DNA of 39,971 bases, taken from contig NZ_VTHJ01000075.1 in NCBI RefSeq assembly GCF_008386495.1, positions 1 to 39,971 of the forward strand, written 5' to 3'. Below, in pieces: positions 31,653 to 39,906 of this stretch (its first letter is position 1; the number at the start of each line of letters is the position of its first letter). The translations under genes were made by a program, and so were the position numbers. The notes beneath the pieces were generated by a model. It was not told where the DNA came from. It ran no database searches and saw nothing but the letters and a program-made list of their open reading frames with translations. This DNA comes from Streptomyces tailanensis (GTDB lineage Bacteria; Actinomycetota; Actinomycetes; Streptomycetales; Streptomycetaceae).

Positions 31653-32198
31653 ATGCAGTGGACGAAACAGAACGAACAAACTGTGTATTCGAACCGCTGG
31701 TTCAGCGTCAATCTCGCAGATGTCGCGCTGCCGGACGGGCGGCACCTCGATCACTTCCTGATACGGCTGCGGCCGGTGGCCGTGGCCACCGTCGTCAACG
31801 AGGCCAACGAGGTACTGCTCCTGTGGCGGCACCGCTTCATCACCGACAGCTGGGGTTGGGAGCTCGCGGCGGGTGTCGTCGAGGACGGCGAGGACATCGC
31901 CGTAGCGGCGGCCCGCGAACTGGAGGAGGAGACCGGATGGCGGCCGGGACCCCTGCACCACCTGATGAGCGTCGAGCCCTCCAACGGGCTCACCGACGCC
32001 CGGCACCACATCTACTGGGCCGACGAGGGCGCCTACGTCGGTCACCCCGTGGACGACTTCGAGTCGGACCGCAGGGAATGGGTCTCCCTCAAGCTCGTTC
32101 CCGACATGGTCGCCCGCGGTGAGGTCCCGGCCGCCAACATGGCGGCCGCGCTGCTCCTCCTGCACCATCTGAGGCTCGGGCAGGACGCCAAGCCATGA
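31653..32198 (+). CDS. NUDIX hydrolase
   Basis: A 181-aa hydrolase for nucleoside-diphosphate-linked compounds. The NUDIX box G-x5-E-x7-R-E-L-x-E-E-x-G-W is present: GVVEDGEDIAVAAARELEEE followed by TGW. The ADP-ribose-pyrophosphatase style (WGWELAAGV before the box) suggests an ADP-ribose or NDP-sugar substrate. ATG 31653 with GGAAGG upstream was preferred to the longer open frame that begins at 31587. Convergent with a small membrane-protein gene 27 bp away. Confidence 0.9.
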   Translation: MQWTKQNEQTVYSNRWFSVNLADVALPDGRHLDHFLIRLRPVAVATVVNEANEVLLLWRHRFITDSWGWELAAGVVEDGEDIAVAAARELEEETGWRPGPLHHLMSVEPSNGLTDARHHIYWADEGAYVGHPVDDFESDRREWVSLKLVPDMVARGEVPAANMAAALLLLHHLRLGQDAKP

Positions 32199-32225
32199 TC
32201 CCCCCGCGCGTCCCGTCCGAACGGC

Positions 32226-32483
32226 TCAGCGGCCGACGACCTGCCAGATCGACACCACCAGGGCGCCCACGGCCGCGAGAGCCACGACGGCGGGCAGCGG
32301 CCAGCGGGAGTGCTCCAGGTTGACGACACGGGTGCTCAGGTCGTCGAGATCCTTGGCGGTCTGTTCGGCGCGGTGACTCAGCAGGGTCAGCCCTCCTTCG
32401 ACGCGTGTGTGCGCCACATCCAGGCGACGGCGTAACTCTGCGAGTTCGCCGTGGGGCACGGGATGCTCGGGGTCGATGGCCAC
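32226..32483 (-). CDS. Small single-pass membrane protein with N-terminal coiled coil
   Basis: An 85-aa protein. Residues about 10-55 are a charged heptad-like helix (ELAELRRRLDVAHTRVEGG ... LLSHRAEQTAKDLDDLSTRV); residues about 60-83 form one transmembrane helix (WPLPAVVALAAVGALVVSI). GTG 32483 was chosen because AAAGGAG lies 7 nt upstream. It is probably a tail-anchored protein with the coiled coil in the cytosol. No family recognised. Confidence 0.75.
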   Translation of the reverse strand: MAIDPEHPVPHGELAELRRRLDVAHTRVEGGLTLLSHRAEQTAKDLDDLSTRVVNLEHSRWPLPAVVALAAVGALVVSIWQVVGR

Positions 32484-32614
32484 GAGTCCGCTCCTTTCTG
32501 TAGTCGTTTTCCATCCCTTGCATGCGCACGGCAAGTCAACTCGCCTGGTCGACGGGTGGGGAGCGTGTGCGGACGGCATATGCGTGTCCGCCGCGCACAC
32601 GGTGTGTGAATGCC

Positions 32615-32648
32615 GCGGGCCCGGCACCGTTTCCGGTGCCGGGCCCGC
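32615..32648 (-). terminator. 15-bp perfect stem, tetraloop terminator of the dehydrogenase gene
   Basis: GCGGGCCCGGCACCG (32615-32629) pairs with CGGTGCCGGGCCCGC (32634-32648) around TTTC. It lies about 50 bp beyond the stop codon of the minus-strand dehydrogenase. A direct repeat CTGTGATCAGG sits between them at about 32659 and 32691. Confidence 0.85.
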
Positions 32649-32695
32649 AATGCCCACGCTCTGTGATCAGGTGATCGAGTGACCACGGTCTGTGA

Positions 32696-33571
32696 TCAGG
32701 CGTACGTGTAGAAGCCCGAGCCCGTCTTCCGGCCGAGGCGGCCCGCGTCGACCATGCGCTGGAGCAGCGGGGGAGCGGCGTACAGCGGTTCCTTGTACTC
32801 CTCGTACATCGAGTTGGCGATGGAGACGATGGTGTCCAGGCCGATCAGATCGGACAGCTTCAGCGGGCCCATCGGGTGGGCGCAGCCCAGCTCCATGCCG
32901 TTGTCGATGTCCTCGCGGCCCGCGATGCCCGACTCGAACATACGGATCGCGGAGAGCAGATACGGCACGAGCAGCGCGTTGACCACGAAGCCCGAGCGGT
33001 CCTGGGCGCGGACCGTGTGCTTGCCGAGCACCTTCTCGGCGAAGAGCTGCGCCCGGCTGAGGGTGCCCTCGGAGGTGGTGAGCGCCGGGATCAGCTCGAC
33101 GAGCTTCTGCACCGGGGCCGGGTTGAAGAAGTGGATGCCGATGACGTGGTCGGGCCGCGAGGTGGCGACCGCGAGCTTCACCAGCGGGATCGAGGAGGTG
33201 TTGGACGCGAGGATGGCGTCCGGGCGGGTCATCACCTGGTCGAGCACCTGGAAGATCTGGGTCTTCACCTGTTCGTTCTCCACGACCGCCTCGATGACGA
33301 GATCACGGTCGGCGAACTCGCCGAGGTCGGTGGTGAAGCTCAGCCGCGCCTGGGTGGTCGCCCGCTCCTCCTCGGTGATCTTTCCGCGCCCGGCCGCCTT
33401 GGACAGGGAGTTGAACAGCCGGGTACGGCCGATCTCCAGGGCCTCGCCGTTGGTCTCGGCGACCTTCACGTCCAGACCGGCGCGGGCGCACACCTCGGCG
33501 ATGCCCGCTCCCATCTGGCCGCAGCCCACGACTCCGACGCGCGCGATGTCTCCCGCGGGGATGTACGTCAC
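32696..33571 (-). CDS. 3-hydroxybutyryl-CoA dehydrogenase
   Basis: A 291-aa NAD(P)-dependent enzyme converting 3-hydroxybutyryl-CoA and acetoacetyl-CoA, for fatty-acid or PHB metabolism or precursor supply. The Rossmann N-domain has VGVVGCGQMGAGIAEV; the catalytic region has ASNTSSIPL, GIHFFNPAPVQKLVELI (His) and the C-terminal domain ALLVPYLLSAIRMFE. GTG 33571 is preceded by AAAGGGA. It is single and ends in a strong hairpin. Confidence 0.92.
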   Translation of the reverse strand: MTYIPAGDIARVGVVGCGQMGAGIAEVCARAGLDVKVAETNGEALEIGRTRLFNSLSKAAGRGKITEEERATTQARLSFTTDLGEFADRDLVIEAVVENEQVKTQIFQVLDQVMTRPDAILASNTSSIPLVKLAVATSRPDHVIGIHFFNPAPVQKLVELIPALTTSEGTLSRAQLFAEKVLGKHTVRAQDRSGFVVNALLVPYLLSAIRMFESGIAGREDIDNGMELGCAHPMGPLKLSDLIGLDTIVSIANSMYEEYKEPLYAAPPLLQRMVDAGRLGRKTGSGFYTYA

Positions 33572-33743
33572 ATCGTCCCTTTCACTGGTCTACGTGCCTG
33601 GCGGATCCCCCTGTTGTGGGCCTGCGCCAAACCTGCACGTTACCCGCGTCGGCTACTGATCAGTATCCCGGGTGCCGCATGGAAGGCTGGCGGGGAACAG
33701 TGCGCGATACAGGGGGCGCACGGCGGTACGCGGAGGTACGAGG

Positions 33744-35000
33744 ATGCATCGGAAGCCACGGATGTCACGACGGGCGTTCTGGGCGACCGCGGCGGTGACG
33801 CTCGTGGCGGCGGGCGGGGTGGCGGCCGGCACGGCCATCGCCGGCGGGGACCCGAGCCCGCGTCGGCGGGCAGGCGGCGAAATGCGCGGCATGTGGCTGG
33901 CCACGGTCGTCAACCGGGACTGGCCCTCCAAGCCGGGCCTGACCGCCGACGAACAGCGTGCCGAGCTCCTCGCGCACCTCGACACCGCCGTGGAGCGCCG
34001 CCTCAACACGGTGATCTTCCAGGTCCGCCCCACCGCCGACGCGCTCTGGCCCTCCCCGTACGAGCCCTGGTCGCAGTACCTCACCGGCACCCAGGGCCAG
34101 GACCCCGGCTGGGACCCGCTGGGCACGGCCGTCGAGGAGGCCCACGCCCGCGGTCTCGAGCTGCACGCCTGGTTCAACCCGTACCGGGTCGCCAACCACA
34201 CCGACCCCAGCCGGCTGGCGGCGGGCCACCCCGCCCGCGAGAACCCGGGCTGGGTCCTCCCCTACGGCGGCAAGCTCTACTACAACCCCGGGATCCCCGC
34301 CGTCCGCGCCTTCGTCCAGAAGGCCATGCTCGACGCCGTACGGAAGTATCCGATCGACGCCGTGCACTTCGACGACTACTTCTACCCGTACCCGGTCGCG
34401 GGCCAGGTCTTCGACGACGACGAGGCGTACGACCAGTACGGCGGGAGCTTCTCCAACCGGGCCGACTGGCGGCGCGACAACATCGACAAGCTGGTGCGGG
34501 AGATGGCGAAGGGCATCAAGCGGATCCGCCCCGGCACGCAGTTCGGCATCAGCCCCTTCGGCGTGTGGCGCAACGTCGCCACCGACGAGCGGGGCTCGGA
34601 CACCCGGGCGGGCGTGCAGACGTACGACGACCTGTACGCGGACACGAGGAAATGGGTCCAGGAGAACTGGATCGACTACCTCGTGCCACAGCTGTACTGG
34701 AACATCGGCTTCGCCGCCGCCGACTACGCCAAGCTGCTGCCCTGGTGGGCGGAGACCGCCCGTGACAGCGGGACCCGGCTGTACATCGGGGAGGCCCTGT
34801 ACAAGGCGGGCGATCCGGCGCAGCCCGCGGCCTGGCAGGACCCGGCCGAGCTGTCGGCACACCTCACCCTGGCCCGTGACCACCCCGAGGCGCGCGGGCA
34901 TGTGTTCTTCTCGGCCAAGGAGGTCGCGGCCGACAAGATCGGCGCGATGGCCCGGGTGGTCACCGACCACTACCAGCAGCCGGCGAAGCCACCGCGCTGA
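33744..35000 (+). CDS. Tat-exported glycosyl-hydrolase-like protein (GHL10 / DUF187)
   Basis: A 418-aa secreted protein with a twin-arginine signal (MSRRAFWATAAVTLVAAGG, residues 7-25). The mature part is a (beta/alpha)8 domain of the GHL10 family: EMRGMWLATVVNRDWPS at the start, VIFQVRPTADALWPS, AWFNPYRVAN, and AVHFDDYFYPYP (Asp likely catalytic), then GISPFGVWRN and LVPQLYWNIGF. GHL10 members are thought to act on cell-wall or surface glycans. ATG 33744 is preceded by GGAGGTACGAGG. Followed by DUF1918 on the other strand. Confidence 0.9.
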   Translation: MHRKPRMSRRAFWATAAVTLVAAGGVAAGTAIAGGDPSPRRRAGGEMRGMWLATVVNRDWPSKPGLTADEQRAELLAHLDTAVERRLNTVIFQVRPTADALWPSPYEPWSQYLTGTQGQDPGWDPLGTAVEEAHARGLELHAWFNPYRVANHTDPSRLAAGHPARENPGWVLPYGGKLYYNPGIPAVRAFVQKAMLDAVRKYPIDAVHFDDYFYPYPVAGQVFDDDEAYDQYGGSFSNRADWRRDNIDKLVREMAKGIKRIRPGTQFGISPFGVWRNVATDERGSDTRAGVQTYDDLYADTRKWVQENWIDYLVPQLYWNIGFAAADYAKLLPWWAETARDSGTRLYIGEALYKAGDPAQPAAWQDPAELSAHLTLARDHPEARGHVFFSAKEVAADKIGAMARVVTDHYQQPAKPPR

Positions 35001-35020
35001 ACCGGAGCCACCGCGCTGAG

Positions 35021-35215
35021 CTAGTGCTGCGCGTCCTTGTGCCGGATCTCCGTGTCGGGGCCGGGCGAGCACACACCCTCGTGCCCGTCCTCGAAACGGA
35101 CGCGGTACGGGGGGTTTCCCTCCTGGCCCAGGACTTCGACGATCTCGCCGATCTTGTCGTGTTGCCCGACCACCCTGCCGTGCTGGACAAGCTGGTCGCC
35201 CACGGTTGCACGCAT
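35021..35215 (-). CDS. DUF1918 protein
   Basis: A 64-aa protein with the DUF1918 pattern ATVGDQLVQHGRVVGQHDKIGEI and the C-terminal YRVRFEDGHEG, an SH3-like beta fold predicted. Typical of actinobacteria; function unknown. ATG 35215 with GAGG upstream. It follows the small membrane-protein gene closely (14 bp), so the two may share a transcript. Confidence 0.88.
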   Translation of the reverse strand: MRATVGDQLVQHGRVVGQHDKIGEIVEVLGQEGNPPYRVRFEDGHEGVCSPGPDTEIRHKDAQH

Positions 35216-35228
35216 CTTCGGGGCCTCC

Positions 35229-35462
35229 TCACGAGGTGCGGGAGCAGCGGTCCGTGGCCTTGAGTCTACGGCGCGGGAGCCCGCTCGCGACCCGTGCGAA
35301 CGCCGCCCGCTGAGTGACGGCGAAGCACACCAGCACCACCGCGGCCGTCAGCGGGACGGCCACTGCCAGGCGCCCGCCCAGCAGTACCACCGACCAGACC
35401 AGTGTGAGCAGCGCCCGCGCCGGCTGCAACTGGCTGGCCTCGGGCATGCCGATCGCCGCCAT
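35229..35462 (-). CDS. Small two-helix membrane protein (tentative)
   Basis: A 77-aa reading frame with a hydrophobic core (ALLTLVWSVVLLGGRLAV ... VPLTAAVVLVCFAV) that fits one or two transmembrane helices, then a basic tail. Codon bias looks real, but the Shine-Dalgarno (GGAGC next to ATG 35462) is poorly placed. No family recognised. Confidence 0.5.
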   Translation of the reverse strand: MAAIGMPEASQLQPARALLTLVWSVVLLGGRLAVAVPLTAAVVLVCFAVTQRAAFARVASGLPRRRLKATDRCSRTS

Positions 35463-35643
35463 GCTCCGCTACAGCTGTCGGCGACACCTCCTGGCAGGAG
35501 GGCGCGCCCTCGCGCCGCCCCGGGGCGCCCGTGCCGGTGCCGGTGGACGCGGACGGCGTGAAACCGGCCCTCCTCGCCGACGCCAGGCTGAGGGCGACGG
35601 TAAATGGTTCGACACCGGGCTCCTGGCCTGCGAGTGTCCCGCC

Positions 35644-36111
35644 ATGAGCGACGAGTTGAGCCTTCCCGAGGGCTACGAGATATCCGCCGACCCCGGCCGC
35701 GTCGACGTCGGGCGGGTCCACACGTGGCTGTCCACCGACGCGTACTGGGCCATCGACCGACCCCGTGAGAAGCAGGAGCGAGCGATCGAGGGGTCGCTCA
35801 ACTTCGGGGTGTACGAGGTGGGTTCGGGGGAGCAGGTCGCGTACGCCCGCGTGGTGACCGACCGGGCGACGTTCGCGTGGCTCTGCGATGTGTACGTCGA
35901 CCGGTCGGCGCGGGGGAAGGGGCTGGGCACCGCCTTGGTCGGAGCCGTGCGCGAGCACCTGAGGGCGTTCGGGGTGCGACGTGTTCTGCTCGCCACGCAC
36001 GACGCGCACGGCGTCTACGAGCAGGTCGGGTTCAGGGCGCTCGACAAGCCGGACCAGTGGATGGCCCTCCTCCTCGACGAGGCCGGCGAACCCCGGGTAA
36101 CTCCTGAGTAA
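35644..36111 (+). CDS. GNAT-family N-acetyltransferase
   Basis: A 155-aa enzyme with the GNAT core: FAWLCDVYVDRSARGKGLGTAL (acetyl-CoA pyrophosphate loop R-x-x-G-x-G/A) and RRVLLATHDAHGVYEQVGFR. Substrate unknown. ATG 35644 was chosen, as MSDELSLPEGYEIS is the family-like start; the open frame upstream to 35314 has weak support. The stretch 35463-35643 between this gene and the small membrane gene has no clear gene. Confidence 0.88.
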   Translation: MSDELSLPEGYEISADPGRVDVGRVHTWLSTDAYWAIDRPREKQERAIEGSLNFGVYEVGSGEQVAYARVVTDRATFAWLCDVYVDRSARGKGLGTALVGAVREHLRAFGVRRVLLATHDAHGVYEQVGFRALDKPDQWMALLLDEAGEPRVTPE

Positions 36112-36153
36112 CGCCCCCTTGACCTGCGGAGTCCCAGGTTCCACCATCGCCGC

Positions 36154-36726
36154 ATGCATCTTCGGGTCACGTTCGTCGCCGCCGCGCGCTGCTCTTCGCT
36201 GCTCGCGGAGCGTTTCGAGGACGACCGGCCGCTGGACCAGGCCGGCTGGGACGAAGTGCAGCGCGCCGCCCACGACCTGGTGCCGCTGGCGGCGGCCGAG
36301 CTGCGCTACTGCTCGCCGACGCCCCGCAGTCGGGCCACCGGCGACGCGCTCGGCTACGCCCCGCTGGCCCAGCCCGCGTTGCGGGACTGCGACATGGGCC
36401 GCTGGCGTGGCTTCACGCTCGGCGAGGCCATGGCCCGCGAGCCTTCGGCGGTGGACGCCTGGCTGGCCGACCCCCACTCCACCCCGCACGGCGGCGAGTC
36501 GCTGATGGGCTTCATCTCCCGCATAGGCGGCTGGCTCGACACCCGTCCCCTCGACGACGGCGGCCGTATCGTCGCCGTGGCCGAGCCCTCCGTGCTGCGC
36601 GCCGCGCTCGTCTACGCGCTGAAGGCCCCGCCGTCGTCGTACTGGCACATGGACATCCGCCCCTTGTCGACGGTCACGGTCGCCGGTCGTCCGGGCCGCT
36701 GGAACCTGAGGCTGGGGGCTGCGTAG
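36154..36726 (+). CDS. Histidine-phosphatase-fold protein lacking catalytic His (pseudo-enzyme?)
   Basis: A 190-aa protein of the phosphoglycerate-mutase / histidine-phosphatase fold. The fold markers are ELRYCSPTPRSRATGDALG (normally the S-x-x-x-R-A-x-x-T region) and the GGESLMGF loop. But the signature RHG near the N-terminus reads AAR (VTFVAAARCSSL), and the second catalytic His of H-G-G reads AEPS (VAVAEPSVLRAAL). Phosphatase activity is therefore unlikely. Its 3' end overlaps the convergent gene by 53 bp. ATG 36154 has a weak Shine-Dalgarno. Confidence 0.8.
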   Translation: MHLRVTFVAAARCSSLLAERFEDDRPLDQAGWDEVQRAAHDLVPLAAAELRYCSPTPRSRATGDALGYAPLAQPALRDCDMGRWRGFTLGEAMAREPSAVDAWLADPHSTPHGGESLMGFISRIGGWLDTRPLDDGGRIVAVAEPSVLRAALVYALKAPPSSYWHMDIRPLSTVTVAGRPGRWNLRLGAA

Positions 36727-37177
36727 CGAAGGCCTCAGGCATGCGTGTGTAGTCGGTGATTAGGAGCTGGTCCTTCGCGGGGCCGCCGACCCGCCATGTC
36801 GTGCGCCAGTGGTCCTCGTCGTACACCTCGAACTCGCCCCGGTAGAGGTCCGCGGCGCAGGGGTGGTGCGTCTGCCAGTGGCCGTCGGTCAGGTCCAGGT
36901 CGTGGAAGGGGCGGCCGTCCGTGAACCGTACATCCGCCGTGCCGGGCGTGAGGCCCGGCAGGAAGCGCAGGGTCCGTTCGGCGGGGCGGCGGACGCCCTG
37001 CCAGAGGAAACTTCCGGATTCCCGGTGGAGGAGCCCCCCGTCGTTCAGCGGGCTGAAAACAGCCCTCCCGGTGAACTCCCCCTCCGCCCCGCTCGCCAGA
37101 TCCCGCACCGACCGCGTGACCCGCCAACTCCCGGACAGATGGGTCAGTACGTCGGGTACTGGCCGGAAAACACCCAT
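36674..37177 (-). CDS. Conserved hypothetical, lipocalin-like (DUF6314 type)
   Basis: A 167-aa protein with a beta-barrel-like pattern: HLSGSWRVTRSV at the start, FTGRAVFSP, YRGEFEVYDEDHWRTTWRVGGPAKDQLLITDY near the end in separate strands. This resembles the DUF6314 family, with no known function. ATG 37177 has GAGGGA upstream. It overlaps the 3' end of the histidine-phosphatase-fold gene. Confidence 0.75.
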   Translation of the reverse strand: MGVFRPVPDVLTHLSGSWRVTRSVRDLASGAEGEFTGRAVFSPLNDGGLLHRESGSFLWQGVRRPAERTLRFLPGLTPGTADVRFTDGRPFHDLDLTDGHWQTHHPCAADLYRGEFEVYDEDHWRTTWRVGGPAKDQLLITDYTRMPEAFATQPPASGSSGPDDRRP

Positions 37178-37217
37178 CCGTCCCTCGCTTCCGACACTTT
37201 CGGTCCCGCACGACCCG

Positions 37218-37247
37218 TTGACGCCCTCCCGGCACCCTCCTTATCTT
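37218..37247 (+). promoter_or_regulatory. Candidate housekeeping promoter of the arabinofuranosidase gene
   Basis: TTGACG (37218-37223), 18 bp, TATCTT (37242-37247) is a fair sigma-70-type match. The downstream AT-rich CATTGTCCAATATTTCGAA region (about 37265-37285) is a plausible operator or leader before the ATG at 37325. Confidence 0.5.
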
Positions 37248-37324
37248 GCCGTTCGATGTACTGATCATTGTCCAATATTTCGAACGAACGACCCCATGAT
37301 CCCCACTTGAGCCGCGGAGTATCC

Positions 37325-39808
37325 ATGCCACGCAGTACCCGCACCCGTTGGAGACTCGGCCTCACCGCCACCGCCTTCCTGGTGGCGGCCGCCTCGGTCC
37401 CGGCGCCCGCGCACGCCGAGGACATCACCGACTACGCGATCAACGTCGACCCCACCGCCAAGGGCGCGAAGATCGACGACACGATGTACGGCGTCTTCTT
37501 CGAGGACATCAACCGGGCCGCGGACGGCGGCCTGTACGCCGAACTCGTGCAGAACCGGTCCTTCGAGTACTCGACCGCCGACAACCGCGCGTACACCCCC
37601 CTTACCTCCTGGGCGGTCGACGGCTCCGCGCAGGTCGTGAACGACGCCGGCCGACTCAACGAGCGCAACCGCAACTACCTCTCCCTGGGCGCCGGTTCGG
37701 CCGTCACCAACGCCGGCTACAACACCGGCGTCCGCGTCGAGGAGGGCAAGACGTACGACTTCTCGGTGTGGGCGCGCGCCGAGGCCGGTACGACTCTGAC
37801 CATCACCCTCAAGGACGCCGACGGCACGCTGGCGGAGGCCCGGCAGGTGGCCGTCAAGGGCGGCTGGGCCAAGTACAAGGCCACGTTCACCGCGACCCGG
37901 ACCAGCAGCGACGGCCGTCTCGCCGTCGCCTCCTCCGATGCCGCCGCCCTGGACGAGGTGTCCCTCTTCCCGCACGACACCTACAAGGGCCGCAAGAACG
38001 GCCTGCGCAAGGACCTCGCCGAGAAGATCGCCGCCCTGAAGCCGGGCTTCGTCCGCTTCCCCGGCGGCTGCCTGGTCAACACGGGCTCCATGAAGGACTA
38101 CAGCGAGGCCTCGAACTGGGAGCGCAAGCGCTCGTACCAGTGGAAGGACACCATCGGCCCCGTCGAGCAGCGCGCCACCAACGCCAACTTCTGGGGCTAC
38201 AACCAGAGTTATGGTCTCGGCTACTACGAGTACTTCCAGTTCTCCGAGGACATCGGCGCGATGCCGCTGCCCGTGGTGCCCGCCCTCGTCACCGGCTGCG
38301 GCCAGAACAAGGCCACCGACGACGAGGCTCTGCTCCAGCGGCACATCCAGGACGCCCTCGACCTCATCGAGTTCGCCAACGGACCCGTGACCAGCGAGTG
38401 GGGCAAGAAGCGGGCCCAGATGGGCCACCCGAAGCCCTTCGGCCTCACCCACCTCGGCGTCGGCAACGAGGAGAACCTGCCGAACGAGTTCTTCGCCCGC
38501 TTCCAGAAGTTCCGGGCCGCCATCGAGGCGAAGTACCCCGACATCAAGGTGATCTCGAACTCTGGCCCCGACGACGCGGGCACCACCTTCGACACCGCGT
38601 GGAAGCTGAACCGCGACGCGAACGTCGACATGGTCGACGAGCACTACTACAACAGCCCGGAGTGGTTCCTCCAGAACAACGACCGCTACGACTCCTACGA
38701 CCGCAGCGGCCCGAAGGTCTTCCTCGGCGAGTACGCCTCCCGGGGCAACGCCTTCAAGAACGCCCTCTCCGAGGCCGCGTTCATGACCGGCCTGGAGCGC
38801 AACGCCGACATCGTGAAGCTGGCCTCCTACGCACCGCTCCTCGCCAACGAGGACTACGTGCAGTGGAGCCCCGACATGATCTGGTTCAACAACCACGCGT
38901 CGTGGAACTCCGCCAACTACGAGATCCAGAAGCTCTTCATGAACAACGTCGGGGACCGTGTGGTGCCGTCGACGGCCACGACCACTCCGGCCGTGAGCGG
39001 CCCGATCTCAGGTGCCGTCGGCCTCTCGACCTGGGCGACGACAGCGGCGTACGACGATGTCAAGGTGACGGCAGCGGACGGCACGACCCTGCTCAGCGAC
39101 GACTTCAGCGGTGACGCGTCGAAGTGGACCCACACCGGCAAGGGCAGCTGGTCCATCCAGGACGGGCAGTACGTGCAGACCGATGAGGCCGCCGAGAACA
39201 CCATGGTCTCGGCCGGTGACACCTCCTGGCACGACTACGACCTCAAGGTGAAGGCCACCAAGAAGTCCGGCAAGGAGGGCTTCCTGGTCGCCTTCGGCGT
39301 CAAGGACACCGGCAACTACTACTGGTGGAACCTCGGCGGCTGGAACAACACCAGCAGCGCGGTCGAGCAGGCCTCGGACGGTGGCAAGTCCACGCTGATC
39401 TCCAAGCCGGGGACCATCGAGACGGGCCGTACGTACGACGTCGAGGTCAAGGTGCGGGGCCGCCAGGTGACCCTGCTGCTGGACGGCCAGGAGTGGGGCA
39501 GCTTCACCGACGACAAGCCGGCCGAGCCGTTCCGCCAGGTCGTCACGCGGGACGCGAAGACCGGTGACCTGATCGTCAAGGTCGTCAACGCCCAGTCCGT
39601 GGCCGCCCGTACGGCCATCGACCTCGGCGGTGCGAAGGTCCGCTCGAAGGCCCGCGTCACCACGCTCATCGCCGCGCCGAACGCCGTGAACACGGAGACG
39701 GCCACGCCGGTCGCTCCGGTGACGTCGACGTTCAGCGGGGTGGCCGAGGAATTCAGCTACACGTTCCCGGCGAACTCGGTGACGTTCCTGAGGATCAAGA
39801 AGAGGTGA
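37325..39808 (+). CDS. Secreted alpha-L-arabinofuranosidase, GH51, with inserted carbohydrate-binding-like domain
   Basis: An 827-aa exported enzyme that releases L-arabinose from arabinoxylan or arabinan. Signal peptide residues 1-29 (ends AHA). The N-terminal beta domain includes a carbohydrate-binding stretch (about 95-220); the catalytic (beta/alpha)8 barrel has the acid/base Glu in HLGVGNEENLP and the nucleophile Glu in FLGEYASRG. At about residues 590-735 a separate beta-sandwich (starting LLSDDFSGDASKWTHTG) interrupts the C-terminal arabinofuranosidase domain, which resumes with PFRQVVTRDAKTGDLIVKVVN. ATG 37325 with GGAG upstream. Confidence 0.9.
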   Translation: MPRSTRTRWRLGLTATAFLVAAASVPAPAHAEDITDYAINVDPTAKGAKIDDTMYGVFFEDINRAADGGLYAELVQNRSFEYSTADNRAYTPLTSWAVDGSAQVVNDAGRLNERNRNYLSLGAGSAVTNAGYNTGVRVEEGKTYDFSVWARAEAGTTLTITLKDADGTLAEARQVAVKGGWAKYKATFTATRTSSDGRLAVASSDAAALDEVSLFPHDTYKGRKNGLRKDLAEKIAALKPGFVRFPGGCLVNTGSMKDYSEASNWERKRSYQWKDTIGPVEQRATNANFWGYNQSYGLGYYEYFQFSEDIGAMPLPVVPALVTGCGQNKATDDEALLQRHIQDALDLIEFANGPVTSEWGKKRAQMGHPKPFGLTHLGVGNEENLPNEFFARFQKFRAAIEAKYPDIKVISNSGPDDAGTTFDTAWKLNRDANVDMVDEHYYNSPEWFLQNNDRYDSYDRSGPKVFLGEYASRGNAFKNALSEAAFMTGLERNADIVKLASYAPLLANEDYVQWSPDMIWFNNHASWNSANYEIQKLFMNNVGDRVVPSTATTTPAVSGPISGAVGLSTWATTAAYDDVKVTAADGTTLLSDDFSGDASKWTHTGKGSWSIQDGQYVQTDEAAENTMVSAGDTSWHDYDLKVKATKKSGKEGFLVAFGVKDTGNYYWWNLGGWNNTSSAVEQASDGGKSTLISKPGTIETGRTYDVEVKVRGRQVTLLLDGQEWGSFTDDKPAEPFRQVVTRDAKTGDLIVKVVNAQSVAARTAIDLGGAKVRSKARVTTLIAAPNAVNTETATPVAPVTSTFSGVAEEFSYTFPANSVTFLRIKKR

Positions 39809-39821
39809 CCATGCGATGAGG

Positions 39822-39854
39822 GGTGGCCCGGGTCCTGTGCGGGCTCGGGCCGCC
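39822..39854 (+). terminator. Hairpin after the arabinofuranosidase gene
   Basis: GGTGGCCCG (39822-39830) pairs with CGGGCCGCC (39846-39854) with one G-T pair, followed by TCTTAC. It is 13 bp after the stop, so it is the likely terminator. Confidence 0.6.
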
Positions 39855-39857
39855 TCT

Positions 39858-39906
39858 TACGAGCTACGAGCTACGAGCTACGAGCTACGAGCTACGAGCT
39901 ACGAGC
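39858..39906. repeat. Seven perfect tandem TACGAGC heptamers
   Basis: Seven exact copies of a 7-bp unit, immediately after the terminator hairpin. Perfect identity points to recent slippage expansion. The window then ends at 39971 with sequence that I do not recognise. Confidence 0.95.

Noticed and set aside
32876..34765. 629-codon plus-strand open frame
   Set aside because: Crosses the dehydrogenase gene on the other strand and an alternative frame of the GHL10 gene; no motifs.
37265..38896. 543-codon minus-strand open frame
   Set aside because: Antisense to the GH51 gene.
39858..39906. CRISPR array
   Set aside because: Units are 7 bp with no spacers; a simple tandem repeat. The 22-bp array at 3971-4055 also lacks spacers.
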